Virus record (IMG/VR): IMGVR_UViG_3300032245_001746
Location: 1 to 64,000 of that record
DNA length: 64,000 bases
Direction: 5' to 3' (one strand)
DNA from: a virus
Below the pieces are notes generated by a model. The model did no database searches. It was not told the DNA's origin and saw only the letters and a program-made list of their open reading frames with translations. The position numbers and the translations under genes were made by a program. Position 1 is the stretch's first letter. Each line of letters opens with the position of its first letter. Of the stretch, positions 1 through 8,164 are shown piece by piece.

Positions 1-230
1 ATAGAATCACCAGATAATATTAAACTACCAGAAGGGGTGAAATTCTCATTAAATGGAGGGACATAATCAGTTCCAAGAACATAAATTGAATTTTGGTATA
101 AATTTAAATTTATAGGTTGTTGTTCAACTGCTCCAAGAACATAAATTGAATTTTGATATAAAGTTAAGTTTATAGGTTGTTGTTCAACTGCTCCAAGGAC
201 AGAAACTGAATTTTGATATACATTTATCAT
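1..230 (-). CDS. Partial repeat-containing virion-type protein
   Basis: Seen: an open frame starts at ATG 230 and runs off the left edge after 76 codons, so the C-terminus is missing. The protein consists of 20-residue repeats, each starting YQNS followed by a VLG and a VEQQPINL stretch (two full copies and a partial third), then a PPFNENFTPSG segment. There is no Shine-Dalgarno sequence; an ATAAATA box ends 4 nt before the ATG. Short beta-prone repeats of this kind are common in phage fibre or baseplate proteins, but I recognise no family, so a virion role is inference. It lies downstream of another virion-type gene on the same strand. Confidence 0.6.
   Translation of the reverse strand, partial: MINVYQNSVSVLGAVEQQPINLTLYQNSIYVLGAVEQQPINLNLYQNSIYVLGTDYVPPFNENFTPSGSLILSGDS
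72..220. repeat. 60-bp tandem repeat inside a coding region
   Basis: Period-60 direct repeat, about two full copies plus a partial one. Each unit begins ccaag(a/g)acataaattgaa and continues to a tgttgttcaactgct segment. It encodes the 20-residue repeats of the left-edge protein. Copies differ by a few bases, mainly in the third. There are no spacers, so it is not a CRISPR array. Confidence 0.85.
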
Positions 231-234
231 AAAT

Positions 235-241
235 TATTTAT
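235..241 (-). promoter_or_regulatory. ATAAATA late-promoter-like box
   Basis: On the minus strand ATAAATA lies 4 nt before the ATG at 230. It matches the core of the T4 late promoter TATAAATA. No ribosome-binding site lies between it and the start codon. The same arrangement precedes four other genes in the window (starts at 1371, 32780, 45277 and 57121). Confidence 0.45.
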
Positions 242-298
242 TAAATTTTTAATAAATTTTAAATTTAATCATGTTTAGCACACGAAAATAAATAATTT

Positions 299-667
299 TT
301 ATAAAAATCCTATTCTTAAAGAAATTAAAACCTGTCCCCCATTTAAATTAATTTCTATTTTTTCAGAAAATGGATATACAAATAACAATATATTGTTTTG
401 AGTTAAATAATATCCAGATATTGTATCTTCTTCATTAATATTAAAAGTTACATCTGGGTATATAATAATATTATTTTCAATGGTCCAATTAGAAGTTCCT
501 AATAATAGTGGAGAATAACCTTCAGAATTACATTCAATTAAATCTTCAAGCAACGGATTATCTGGAATGGATTCATTTGTGTATAAATGCAAAACGTTAT
601 TGTAAGAATATTGTTTACCAACAATATTCTTTAACATTAATTCCTTTCCAGATTCTGCTATCACCAT
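299..667 (-). CDS. Putative virion structural protein
   Basis: 122 residues, predicted all-beta. Visible features are VLHLYTNESIP near residues 25-35, GYSPLLLGTSNWT near 51-63 and a second half with YPDVTFNINEED and ISGYYL. This HLYTN...GYSP...SNW pattern is one I associate with small virion-type proteins of T4-like and marine phages; that recollection supports the structural guess, but no database check was possible. The stop is followed at once by the left-edge repeat gene, and the start lies 5 bp from the phoH stop on the same strand. Confidence 0.5.
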   Translation of the reverse strand: MVIAESGKELMLKNIVGKQYSYNNVLHLYTNESIPDNPLLEDLIECNSEGYSPLLLGTSNWTIENNIIIYPDVTFNINEEDTISGYYLTQNNILLFVYPFSEKIEINLNGGQVLISLRIGFL

Positions 668-672
668 AAATA

Positions 673-1371
673 TTAACTTTCTTCATCTAAATTTTTTAAC
701 AATTTGGATATAATTGGATTTCTAACAACACAAGTAGTATCAAATTCAAGTATTGAAATTCCAGGAACATTTTGCAACTTATTCATTACTTCTTTTAATG
801 AACTTTTGTTATATGGCAAGTCACTCTGGGTCGGATCTCCGTTAATGATCATTTTAGAATTGGTTCCAATTCTAGTTAAAAATAATTTCATTTGTGTCAT
901 TGTTGTATTTTGAGCTTCATCTAAAATACAAATTGCATTATCAAATGTACGACCTCTCAAATATGCCAATGGAGCTATTTCTATTGATTTATCAATCATT
1001 TCTCTTTGTGGATTATTTGAACCAACTAACTTGTTTATAGAATCATATAAAGGCATCATATAAGGATTAACTTTTTCTTGAAAATCGCCTGGCAAAAAAC
1101 CTAAATGTTCACCTGACTCAACTATTGGTCTAGTTAAAATAATCTTATTTTTATTTTTAGATAATATTTCATTAATAGCAAAAGCCATTGCTAAATAAGT
1201 TTTTCCACAACCTGCTATTCCAGACATAAAAAGAATATCATGTTGTTCAAATGCAGACCAAGCTAATTTTTGAGAAGAATTTTTAAATTCCACATGAAAT
1301 CTACTATTTCCAGATACTTTTGATTTTGATTTTACGACACCAACATCTTTTTTAGATTTATTGTTTCTCAT
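673..1371 (-). CDS. phoH: PhoH-like P-loop ATPase
   Basis: 232 residues. Walker A is GIAGCGKT (residues 51-58), followed by the PhoH-typical ILTRPIVESGEHLGFLPGD block. Walker B is CILDEAQN, and MIINGDPTQSDLP acts as sensor. PhoH family members are cytoplasmic ATPases linked to RNA metabolism and are frequent in large and marine phages; their phage role is unsettled. The length matches short phage forms lacking KH or PIN domains. The N-terminus is lysine rich. There is no Shine-Dalgarno sequence; ATAAATA lies 6 nt before the ATG, suggesting late or leaderless expression. It is divergent from the zincin-like gene at 1480. Confidence 0.92.
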   Translation of the reverse strand: MRNNKSKKDVGVVKSKSKVSGNSRFHVEFKNSSQKLAWSAFEQHDILFMSGIAGCGKTYLAMAFAINEILSKNKNKIILTRPIVESGEHLGFLPGDFQEKVNPYMMPLYDSINKLVGSNNPQREMIDKSIEIAPLAYLRGRTFDNAICILDEAQNTTMTQMKLFLTRIGTNSKMIINGDPTQSDLPYNKSSLKEVMNKLQNVPGISILEFDTTCVVRNPIISKLLKNLDEES

Positions 1372-1377
1372 ATAAAT

Positions 1378-1384
1378 TATTTAT
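1378..1384 (-). promoter_or_regulatory. ATAAATA late-promoter-like box before phoH
   Basis: Minus-strand ATAAATA 6 nt upstream of the phoH ATG (1371), with no ribosome-binding site between. It lies in the 108-bp divergent region shared with the plus-strand gene at 1480, which by contrast has a good aaagga ribosome-binding site. Confidence 0.4.
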
Positions 1385-1479
1385 GTGCTTGATTAAAAAT
1401 TAAATAAAAATATCTACATAAATATATTTAAAACTTTAGATATTAACTTTATTAATACCTAATAGTAAAGGAAATAATA

Positions 1480-1938
1480 ATGAATGAAATGAATTTTAAA
1501 TTATTTATTGAATCTAATGAATTTGAAAAAGACGTTAAAAAAATGTTAAAACGTTTACCTGCAGATCACTCCAAACTTGTAAAAGGATATAAATTTGAAA
1601 AACAAGATGACAATGTTTTGAAAAATGATCCTAAAAATGTTGGAGAAATTGATGAAAAAAATAAAATTATAAAAATTTCTTCACCTTGGAACTATTCAAG
1701 ATCATTTGTGGCTTTACATGAAGTTGCACATGCGGTATGGAAGTACATTCTAAATGACGAAATGAAAAAATCATGGAATGAATTAGTAAAAAAAGAAAAG
1801 AAAACAAATAAAAATAAAGATGGATTGAAACAAAATTCAGAAGAAATATTTTGTATGATTTATGCACAATTTTATTGTGACAACAAAATGGAAAAATATA
1901 ATTATCCTAATTTAGAAAAATTTGTAAAATCAATTTAA
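1480..1938 (+). CDS. HEVAH zincin-like metallopeptidase with capsid-targeting-like N-terminus
   Basis: 152 residues. A zinc-peptidase signature HEVAH sits near residues 80-84 (ALHEVAHAVW). About 40 residues later NSEEIFCMIYAQFY supplies an acidic residue that could be the third zinc ligand, as in gluzincins. The N-terminus NFKLFIES (residues 5-12) fits the shared F-K-x-F-hydrophobic-E motif found in ten other proteins here. The ribosome-binding site is aaagga, 8 nt before the ATG. It starts a plus-strand trio with RNA ligase and MetAP. Activity is inferred from the motif only; the family is unknown to me. The 45277 protein shares the H-x3-HA plus E..F..AQF layout. Confidence 0.6.
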   Translation: MNEMNFKLFIESNEFEKDVKKMLKRLPADHSKLVKGYKFEKQDDNVLKNDPKNVGEIDEKNKIIKISSPWNYSRSFVALHEVAHAVWKYILNDEMKKSWNELVKKEKKTNKNKDGLKQNSEEIFCMIYAQFYCDNKMEKYNYPNLEKFVKSI

Positions 1939-1950
1939 AATAAAAATATT

Positions 1951-3279
1951 ATGAAAAATTTAGAATTCAGAAAGTTTTACGTAGAAATGTCGCAACTAAA
2001 CAATCAAAAAGAGTTGTTGAAAGAAATAATATACAATCTTATAAATGGCAACAAATCATTTTTTTCAAAAAAAGGAATTTTAGCTCAAGAAAAAAGTGAT
2101 TATTGGATATTAAATTATTTAAATGGAAACGATAACAAAAACGAATACTCCAAATTAGTAAGAGGACTAGTTGTTAAAAAACCAGATGAAAATTACAACA
2201 ATGATCCTTTAACTTTAATAAATTCATTTCCTTTTACAAGATTTTTCAATAAAAATGAGCCACAAGCAGATCCTGTGGATTTAATAAATTCAGAAATGAT
2301 TGAAAAATTAGATGGAACTATGGTAGGAATTTTCTTTCCAAATAAAAATCCAAATAATCCAGAATTTCATACAAGAAAAATGTTGTCCACACATGGACCA
2401 GATATGAATTTAAATATGAGAACATTTTCTGGAGAAAATGTAACATATTTAAAAATAATCAAATCTTATGTGAATAAATTAAAGTTTTCTCAAAAAGATG
2501 TTGAAAATACATACGTATTCGAATTCATACATTCAACTTCTAAAGTTGTTACAAAATATACACCTGATCAGTTTGGATTATATTTAATAGGAGGAAGAAA
2601 TTTAATTACACATGAAGAATATTCTGAATCTGATTTAAATAAAATTGCACATGAAATTAATTCTAAACGCCCAAGATTATTTCAAGCAATTGCAGATCAT
2701 AATGAAATTACAAAAATGTTTAAAAAAGCTGCAGAATCAACACCTGATTTTGAGGGATTTATATTTAGAGATAAAAAAACTGGATCTCGCGTTAAAGTGA
2801 AAGATCCAAATTATGTTAAAAAACATCATGTATTAGAAAAAACAAACATAAAATCTTTAATTCCTGTTGTTTTAAACAATGAAGAAAATGAAGTTTTATC
2901 ATATTATCCAGATGTATTACCTAAAATTAAGTTAATTAAAGAAAAAATAAAACAATTCAAAAAAGAATTATTGGAAAAAGTACTTTATTGGAAAGATAAA
3001 AATTTAGATAAATCAACTTTGGCATCCATGTTTTTTGCAAAAAAAACAGGAAATAGATGGGACACAACATCTGAAAAACCAAAATATAAAGAAGAACCAG
3101 AAGTAAGATATTTCATAATGAAACATGTGAACAAATCTAAAGATCAAATCCAAGAAGAAATTAATAAAGAAATCAATACAATGGTATTTGGATTTAACAC
3201 TAATTTTGGAAATATTAAACGATTTATGGAACTCGTTGGAATTGAAGATAATGATGAGCCAACAGAAAGACAAGAATGA
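1951..3279 (+). CDS. T4 Rnl1-like RNA ligase
   Basis: 442 residues. Nucleotidyltransferase motif I is KLDG with the adenylated lysine at about K119 (EMIEKLDGTMVG). VFEFIH is motif III-like, FEGFIFRD motif IV and RVKVK motif V. Upstream, LVRGLVV...SFPFTRFFN matches the ECRG...PMEKFFN region of T4 RNA ligase 1. Rnl1 enzymes seal 5'-phosphate and 3'-OH RNA ends, classically repairing tRNAs cut by host anticodon nucleases. The N-terminus EFRKFYVEM fits the capsid-targeting-like motif. It starts 12 bp after the zincin-like gene, and its stop overlaps the MetAP start by 4 bp (ATGA). Confidence 0.85.
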   Translation: MKNLEFRKFYVEMSQLNNQKELLKEIIYNLINGNKSFFSKKGILAQEKSDYWILNYLNGNDNKNEYSKLVRGLVVKKPDENYNNDPLTLINSFPFTRFFNKNEPQADPVDLINSEMIEKLDGTMVGIFFPNKNPNNPEFHTRKMLSTHGPDMNLNMRTFSGENVTYLKIIKSYVNKLKFSQKDVENTYVFEFIHSTSKVVTKYTPDQFGLYLIGGRNLITHEEYSESDLNKIAHEINSKRPRLFQAIADHNEITKMFKKAAESTPDFEGFIFRDKKTGSRVKVKDPNYVKKHHVLEKTNIKSLIPVVLNNEENEVLSYYPDVLPKIKLIKEKIKQFKKELLEKVLYWKDKNLDKSTLASMFFAKKTGNRWDTTSEKPKYKEEPEVRYFIMKHVNKSKDQIQEEINKEINTMVFGFNTNFGNIKRFMELVGIEDNDEPTERQE

Positions 3280-4025
3280 TTTTAATAAAAAATAAAGAAC
3301 AAATTGATGGTATAAGAAAAAGTTGCCAATTAGCAAAATTAACACTAAATTATTTAGAACAATTTTTAGTTGAAGGCAACACTACAGAATTTATAAATCA
3401 AAAAGCCCACGAATTTATATTAAAAAATAATGCAATACCTGCACCTTTGAATTACAAAGGATTTCCAAAATCTATTTGTACTTCAATCAATGAAGTTGTT
3501 TGTCATGGAATTCCATCTGAAAAAGACGTGTTAAAAAATGGGGATATTATCAATATTGATGTTACAACAATATTAAATGGATATTATGGAGATACCAGTA
3601 AAACTTATAAAATAGGAACTTGTTCTTTAATTGCAGAAAAATTATTAAAAGTAACAAAAGAGTGTTTAGATATAGGAATTAAACAAGTTTATCCTGGTAA
3701 TCATTTTGGAAATATTGGTTATAAAATAAGTCAACACGCTGAACAAAATGGATTTTTTGTAGTTTATACTTTTGCTGGACATGGCGTTGGTGTCGAATTT
3801 CATGAAGAACCTATCGTATCTCACGTTTCTAAAAAAAATACTGGTCCAATTATGAAATCAGGAATGGTTTTCACAATTGAACCAATGATATCAGAAGGAA
3901 CCGCAGATTTGTTAATTTGTGAACAAGATGGATGGACAGCTAGAACGGCTGACAATAAATTATCAGCCCAATTTGAACACACCATACTTGTAACTGATTC
4001 TAAACATGAAATATTAACTATATAA
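3276..4025 (+). CDS. map: Methionine aminopeptidase, type I
   Basis: 249 residues, the length of bacterial type I MetAP. Metal ligands are visible: Asp in NIDVTT, Asp in YYGDTSKTY, His in GHGVGVEFHEEP, Glu in FTIEPMIS and Glu in AQFEHTILV. The substrate-pocket histidine lies in EVVCHGIPS. The enzyme removes initiator methionine from nascent proteins in the cytoplasm. It is translationally coupled to RNA ligase by an ATGA overlap, and its 3' end overlaps the convergent glycosyltransferase by 8 bp. With IF-3, bS21 and tmRNA in the same window, it extends a phage-encoded translation and maturation set. Confidence 0.95.
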   Translation: MILIKNKEQIDGIRKSCQLAKLTLNYLEQFLVEGNTTEFINQKAHEFILKNNAIPAPLNYKGFPKSICTSINEVVCHGIPSEKDVLKNGDIINIDVTTILNGYYGDTSKTYKIGTCSLIAEKLLKVTKECLDIGIKQVYPGNHFGNIGYKISQHAEQNGFFVVYTFAGHGVGVEFHEEPIVSHVSKKNTGPIMKSGMVFTIEPMISEGTADLLICEQDGWTARTADNKLSAQFEHTILVTDSKHEILTI

Positions 4026-4761
4026 TTCGCTTAACTGTTTCAGATTGAACTTCTTTTAAAAGTTTTGGTATTTCTATCATAGCTTGTTCAGTCATTTTTT
4101 CAAATACATTTATGTCTAAACTAAAAATTTTATAATGATGTGCTATTTGTCCTTTTAATACCTGTGGTTTATAGCCATAATGTTGTGCTTTTAAAGTCAT
4201 AATAAAATTTTGACCGATCATTGGTAATTTTTCTGGAAAAGGACCACATTCATCAAAACATTCTTTTGTAAACAAAATTAACCATTCTTTAATAAAGTCT
4301 ACTTTTCTATTTTGCATCCAATAACCTTGCATTTCTACACCAACCATTCCAGCTTTAGAAGTTTCACAAGCATTTATTAATAAATCTAACCAAGCTGGAT
4401 TTGTAATAACAACATCACAATGCATGAAAACTAAATATTTAGAATTCTTACTTGCTGCGGAGGCTCCTTTATTTGCAGCAGCCGACCAATACAAGTTTTT
4501 TTCATTTCTTATAACTTTTACTTCACTTTCAATATCCATCAAATAATCTTGACTATCTTGACCAGACGCATTGTCGACAACAATTATTTCATAATTGTTA
4601 TTAAAACTTGTTACTGCTATTGATTGCAAACATATATTTAAATATTCAGGTGTGTCTTTATGAACAATTATTATGGAAATTTGTTCATCTGTACCATTAT
4701 GTAAATTTATACTTAATTCTGGTCTTTCACCATCAAGAGGATTCCAAGGTTGTTCGCTCAT
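4018..4761 (-). CDS. Family 2 glycosyltransferase
   Basis: 247 residues with a GT-A fold. The N-terminal ISIIIVHKDTPEYLNICLQSI and EIIVVDNASGQDS bind the nucleotide-sugar, and MHCDVVITNPAW replaces the usual DxD metal motif with HCDV. The fold then continues through GMVGVEMQGYWMQN. GT2 enzymes transfer sugars from activated donors to glycans, lipids or proteins; in phages they modify DNA, virion proteins or host surface sugars. The acceptor cannot be deduced. It is the last gene of a five-gene minus-strand run of short genes starting at 6008 and converges on map. Confidence 0.85.
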   Translation of the reverse strand: MSEQPWNPLDGERPELSINLHNGTDEQISIIIVHKDTPEYLNICLQSIAVTSFNNNYEIIVVDNASGQDSQDYLMDIESEVKVIRNEKNLYWSAAANKGASAASKNSKYLVFMHCDVVITNPAWLDLLINACETSKAGMVGVEMQGYWMQNRKVDFIKEWLILFTKECFDECGPFPEKLPMIGQNFIMTLKAQHYGYKPQVLKGQIAHHYKIFSLDINVFEKMTEQAMIEIPKLLKEVQSETVKRII

Positions 4762-4762
4762 A

Positions 4763-4990
4763 TTATTCTACTTTCAAATCAAAAATTCCAAGTTCCATAT
4801 AGCACTCTATTTTTTCATTTCCAACATCAATCAACACTGGTGATGTCTTACCATTAATAGAGACGTTATTTTTCATTTCTTCAACAAATAAATTTGCTTT
4901 TTGTCTATCAAAAAAAGCTTTTTCTGGTTTCACAAAAACATATTCTCCACTGATCTGTCTAGCTACACTTATTACTATACTTATTTCCAT
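4763..4990 (-). CDS. Hypothetical protein (75 aa)
   Basis: 75 residues, mixed alpha/beta, with no recognisable motif. It begins MEISIVISVARQISGEYVF and ends MELGIFDLKVE. It sits in a tightly packed minus-strand series, overlapping the upstream dUTPase-like gene by 10 bp and separated from the glycosyltransferase by 1 bp. Translational coupling is likely. Confidence 0.65.
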   Translation of the reverse strand: MEISIVISVARQISGEYVFVKPEKAFFDRQKANLFVEEMKNNVSINGKTSPVLIDVGNEKIECYMELGIFDLKVE

Positions 4991-5442
4991 TTTACTCCTT
5001 TTAAATAATAAATAGGTTCAAATGTTATTTTTGCTAAAATATCTCTATGTTTTACAGAAACTGGGTTGTATTTACCAACATTAACAACATGTATACAAAG
5101 TTCATTATCTGTGTTGAGATAAGCAGATTGCAAACTTAATCCAAGATTCAAAAAGGCACTATCTAATTCGCATCTTAATTTAAATCCATTTGGAATTTCC
5201 AATTTAACTCCACATTTAAATATTATATTTTGTCTGTGATTAATTAATGTCTCTTGCAAATTATTTTGACTTAATAAAGGACAAATTGCTTTGACTTCTA
5301 TATAACTTTCTAAAACAATAGGTTTATAATCTTCATCTATAATTGTAATTCCAATTTCAGGACATTCCAATCTAAAGACACTATTTAATATTTTCTTTTC
5401 TACAGATTTCTTCTTTACAACTTTTGCTTTCTTTTTAGCCAT
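4981..5442 (-). CDS. dUTPase/dCTP-deaminase-like fold protein
   Basis: 153 residues. A lysine-rich start is followed by a beta-rich body. The second half, IPNGFKLRCELDSAF...LQSAYLNTDNELCIHVVNVG...HRDILAKITFEPI, follows the trimeric dUTPase pattern (sugar-binding hairpin, then 'N-G-x-G-D-x-I-A-Q-L' region). The catalytic Asp of the usual G-V-I-D-x-Y motif is not visible (YLNTDNEL instead), and the C-terminal glycine-rich arm is missing. It may be a non-catalytic or diverged member, possibly structural; activity on dUTP is doubtful. It overlaps the genes on both sides. Confidence 0.45.
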   Translation of the reverse strand: MAKKKAKVVKKKSVEKKILNSVFRLECPEIGITIIDEDYKPIVLESYIEVKAICPLLSQNNLQETLINHRQNIIFKCGVKLEIPNGFKLRCELDSAFLNLGLSLQSAYLNTDNELCIHVVNVGKYNPVSVKHRDILAKITFEPIYYLKGVKWK

Positions 5443-5674
5443 TATTTTTTCTTTCTATTTTAGATAGATGTGACGAAATATTCTTAAAAAACCTTTCATA
5501 AGTATTTTTAGGTTGTTTTTTTAATAATTCTATTAAGTAAGTTTCAATAAAATCTTGATATGATTTAGATTTTATCAATTCAATTGCTTTTTCTAATGTC
5601 ATAGGATTATGACTTCCAGTTGCAGATTTTTGATTAGGAAAAGACAAATTTAATTTCATTTTATCAATTGACAT
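5435..5674 (-). CDS. Hypothetical protein (79 aa)
   Basis: 79 residues, mostly helical and basic at the C-terminus (SHLSKIERKNNG). The first 25 residues are polar; the rest forms amphipathic helices (TLEKAIELIKSKSYQDFIETYLIELL). No family recognised. It overlaps both neighbours (5664 gene and dUTPase-like gene), so it is probably co-translated with them. Confidence 0.65.
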   Translation of the reverse strand: MSIDKMKLNLSFPNQKSATGSHNPMTLEKAIELIKSKSYQDFIETYLIELLKKQPKNTYERFFKNISSHLSKIERKNNG

Positions 5675-6008
5675 TTTGTTCCTTGATATTATTTTTAATT
5701 TGACTTAAATCTTCAAAAATTTCATTTTTGAAATCAAACTTTTTTTGTTTTTTAAGCTTAATTATATTTGAAACAGTAATTCCAAATTCAGACTCTTCAG
5801 TGATTAAATCACCACTTAATGAATAAAGCTTTTCATTAAAAAAATCAACAAATATAAATTTATTATATTTAATTTCTTCATGAGTCCATTCAACAAGCAT
5901 TGGTTGTAAATTAAAAATATTAATTGTATTGACATCAGATTCAAAAAAATTAATATTTTCTTTAGGTGCTAGAATCTTTATATCTGCATTATAAAAAAAA
6001 TTGCTCAT
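5664..6008 (-). CDS. Hypothetical protein (114 aa)
   Basis: 114 residues. The beta-rich first two thirds include VEWTHEEIKYNKFIFVDFFNEKLYSL and a GDLITEESEFGITV segment; a charged helical tail follows (KKQKKFDFKNEIFEDLSQIKNNI). No domain recognised. It is the first gene of the 6008-to-4018 minus-strand run, divergent from the plus-strand gene at 6038 with only 29 bp between the starts. Confidence 0.65.
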   Translation of the reverse strand: MSNFFYNADIKILAPKENINFFESDVNTINIFNLQPMLVEWTHEEIKYNKFIFVDFFNEKLYSLSGDLITEESEFGITVSNIIKLKKQKKFDFKNEIFEDLSQIKNNIKEQNVN

Positions 6009-6037
6009 TAAAAACTTTCCATAATAATATATAAATT

Positions 6038-6409
6038 ATGATAGTTAATAATGAATTAAAATTCAAACAATTTTTTAAAGAAGATTCAAATTTAACAAGC
6101 ATGTTATCACCAAACATCGAAAAGAGTCCAGATATAACGAATGGACCTGATAGATTTGGCGTAGAAAAATTGCGAAGTTTAGTTTTACCAATTGTTACAA
6201 CAACTTCTCAAATTAGATTTATTGATGAAAGCAAATCACCAATTTTAATACAATTAAAAAATGGAACTAAATTGTATTTAAGTTATGATCAATTTAAAAA
6301 ATTGAACAATCCCGAAGTGGGCAAAAATATTACAGTTGAATTTATAAGAAATCCAGAAAATAAAAATAAAAATATTACTTCTAAAATTAATAAAATTACC
6401 ATTCATTAA
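6038..6409 (+). CDS. Small protein with capsid-targeting-like N-terminus
   Basis: 123 residues. The N-terminus KFKQFFKED (residues 8-16) matches the shared F-K-x-F-hydrophobic-x-E motif. It is followed by a polar linker (SPNIEKSPDITNGPDRFG) and a beta-rich domain from residue 50 (LVLPIVTTTSQIRFIDESK, ILIQLKNGTKLYLSYDQF). No enzyme family recognised. A TATAAATT stretch abuts the ATG and there is no Shine-Dalgarno sequence, so it looks like a late or leaderless gene. It is isolated among minus-strand genes, converging with the 6406 gene (4 bp overlap). Confidence 0.65.
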   Translation: MIVNNELKFKQFFKEDSNLTSMLSPNIEKSPDITNGPDRFGVEKLRSLVLPIVTTTSQIRFIDESKSPILIQLKNGTKLYLSYDQFKKLNNPEVGKNITVEFIRNPENKNKNITSKINKITIH

Positions 6410-6642
6410 CGAATTATTTCGTTATAATATTTTTCATTAAAAGAACTGCTTTGTTCCACGTTTTCATCTGATTGATCTAAATTCTCTGGGTCTATACCAG
6501 GAGAATATGGTCCAGGAACATATTCTCTTTTAAGTTTTTGAATTACATTATTAGTAATTTTAGTTTCTAGCACCTTAAATATAGAGCCAATTGCTAGAAC
6601 TGATAAAATCAAAACTATTGGTAAAAAATATTTTTTATTCAT
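6406..6642 (-). CDS. Small single-pass membrane protein
   Basis: 78 residues. The start MNKKYFLPIVLILSVLAIGS is a basic N-terminus followed by about 17 hydrophobic residues, either an uncleaved anchor or a signal peptide; there is no lipobox. The rest is polar and rich in Pro, Asp and Glu (GPYSPGIDPENLDQSDEN). A good ribosome-binding site, aggaa, precedes the ATG. It sits 12 bp downstream of dnaJ. Function unknown; it may act at the host inner membrane. Confidence 0.65.
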   Translation of the reverse strand: MNKKYFLPIVLILSVLAIGSIFKVLETKITNNVIQKLKREYVPGPYSPGIDPENLDQSDENVEQSSSFNEKYYNEIIR

Positions 6643-6654
6643 AAATTATTCCTG

Positions 6655-7692
6655 TTAATTAGTTTTTGTTTTAGATTTTAAATCTAAAATAGAATCACAA
6701 GGATATTTATCCTCAAGTTCTTGTAACTCTTTTAATTTATTTAAATATTCCTCATTTAATTCATTATTTAATTTAGCTAATTGTAAATTAATTATTATAT
6801 CCCCAAAAACACCAGTATCATTTGATAAACCTTCTCTTTGAAGTCTTAATTTCATTCCACTATTAACATTTTTAGGTATCATTACATCTAAAGTTCCATT
6901 TAAATTAGGAATTGTAATTTTACCTCCAAAAAATAAAGTAGTGTAATTTACAGGAATTTTACAATGAAGATTTAATCCATCTCGTTCAAAAAAATCATGT
7001 TTTGTAATCTTTATTATAACAATTAAATCACCTCTATAATCTGTGCCTATACTGCCTTTTCCTCCTATAACCATATAGGAATTATCTTCTACACCTTTAG
7101 GAAAATTTAAAGAAATATTTTCATTTTCGCAATCAACACTGCCATTTACACATTTCTTACATTTATCTTGAAATTTACGACCTGTTCCATTGCATTCAAT
7201 ACAATCTGTTCTAATTGTAAATGTTTGATTTTTATTTTGATCATATTTAACATTTATTTTACCAGCACCAGCACATTTATTGCAAACAAAAATCTTTTCC
7301 CAACTTGTTCCATTACAATTATCACAAGGTTTTTTGACTGGAAGAGATATAGTTTTTGAACATCCCGTTGAAACTTCTTCCAAAGTTAATTCTACAACAA
7401 ATTTAACATCTAAACTTTGTCTATATCGTTGACGATTAATCGCCTCATTATATTGAGCAAAAACATCACCAACAGTAGCGTAACCAGAAGATGGATTATC
7501 GTATCTGTTACGTTTGTTTGGATCACTTAAAACGTCATAAGCTTCTATAACATCCTTATGTTTTTCTTCAGCTTGACTGTCATCTTTATTCAAATCTGGA
7601 TGATATTTTTTTGCAAGTTTTTTATAAGCTTTTTTAATATCTTCTTGTGAAGCATCTTTAGAAACTTCTAAAATTGAATAATAATCTTTCAT
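6655..7692 (-). CDS. dnaJ: DnaJ/Hsp40 co-chaperone
   Basis: 345 residues. The J domain (1-65) has HPD in [10 protein letters not shown]. The central zinc domain contains four C-x2-C-type motifs (CDNCNG, CNKCAG, CIECNG, CKKCVNG) at roughly 125-185. The C-terminal substrate-binding domain is typical ([26 protein letters not shown]). The G/F linker is very short. DnaJ stimulates DnaK ATPase; no DnaK is in this window, so it presumably works with host or distant phage DnaK. T4-like phages need chaperones for capsid folding, and the GroES-like gene lies directly upstream. Confidence 0.95.
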   Translation of the reverse strand: MKDYYSILEVSKDASQEDIKKAYKKLAKKYHPDLNKDDSQAEEKHKDVIEAYDVLSDPNKRNRYDNPSSGYATVGDVFAQYNEAINRQRYRQSLDVKFVVELTLEEVSTGCSKTISLPVKKPCDNCNGTSWEKIFVCNKCAGAGKINVKYDQNKNQTFTIRTDCIECNGTGRKFQDKCKKCVNGSVDCENENISLNFPKGVEDNSYMVIGGKGSIGTDYRGDLIVIIKITKHDFFERDGLNLHCKIPVNYTTLFFGGKITIPNLNGTLDVMIPKNVNSGMKLRLQREGLSNDTGVFGDIIINLQLAKLNNELNEEYLNKLKELQELEDKYPCDSILDLKSKTKTN

Positions 7693-7711
7693 TAAAACAA
7701 ACCTTAAAAAG

Positions 7712-7741
7712 AATAAGAAGAAGTTTAAACTTCTTCTTATT
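7712..7741 (-). terminator. Perfect 30-nt inverted repeat, terminator after groES
   Basis: A perfect 15+15 inverted repeat with no spacer lies between the groES-like stop (7768) and the dnaJ start (7692). On the minus strand it is followed by a ctttttaa run, consistent with an intrinsic terminator that would separate groES from dnaJ transcription. Confidence 0.7.
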
Positions 7742-7767
7742 AATATTTTTATAAATAAAAAAAATGA

Positions 7768-8121
7768 CTATTCTTCTACTAAAACACACTTGATCATATC
7801 TGGCAAAATCATATTTAATGATCTTCCATTTTTAGAGAGAATACCATCTACAGGAAAATAAGATCCTGCAACCATCACTCTATCGCCCACCTTGAAACCA
7901 AGATTTGGAGCAACACTAGGTCCAATATCCAAAACATAAGCTTGTTGAGAATCTTTTTTATTTGCTTCATCGGTAAGCAAAACAGATGTGGGAGATAATT
8001 CTACCTCTTTAATTCTTTCAATAAGAACCTGATTATTTGCTGGAACTACAGCAGTAATCATCCTTGGTACATTCATTACAACACTTGTTGGCTCGGTTAC
8101 AACATCTTTATTTTTTTTCAT
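7768..8121 (-). CDS. groES: GroES-like co-chaperonin
   Basis: 117 residues, slightly longer than bacterial GroES (about 95) because of a 25-residue N-terminal extension. The beta-barrel core shows NNQVLIERIKEVELSPTSVLL (mobile-loop region), YVLDIGPSV, FKVGDRVMVAGSYFPVDG and a final MIKCVLVEE strand. Phage co-chaperonins such as T4 gp31 cap host GroEL to fold the capsid protein; this is the likely role. The mobile loop is short and lacks the classical IVL-type tripeptide at the expected site, so GroEL contact would need testing. A terminator hairpin follows. Confidence 0.8.
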   Translation of the reverse strand: MKKNKDVVTEPTSVVMNVPRMITAVVPANNQVLIERIKEVELSPTSVLLTDEANKKDSQQAYVLDIGPSVAPNLGFKVGDRVMVAGSYFPVDGILSKNGRSLNMILPDMIKCVLVEE

Positions 8122-8143
8122 TTTATAATTCTTTCTTAAAAAC

Positions 8144-8158
8144 AGTTTAAATTAAACT
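8144..8158 (-). terminator. Weak hairpin after infC
   Basis: A 6-bp stem with a 3-nt loop lies 7 nt after the IF-3 stop, followed on the minus strand by gtttttaag. The stem is short and AT rich, so termination would be inefficient. Confidence 0.3.
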
Positions 8159-8164
8159 AGTATG

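Noticed and set aside
72-220. 60-bp repeats as a CRISPR array
   Set aside because: Contiguous units without spacers, in frame and coding.
704-913. Plus-strand ORF opposite phoH
   Set aside because: Antisense shadow of strongly supported PhoH motifs, no ribosome-binding site.
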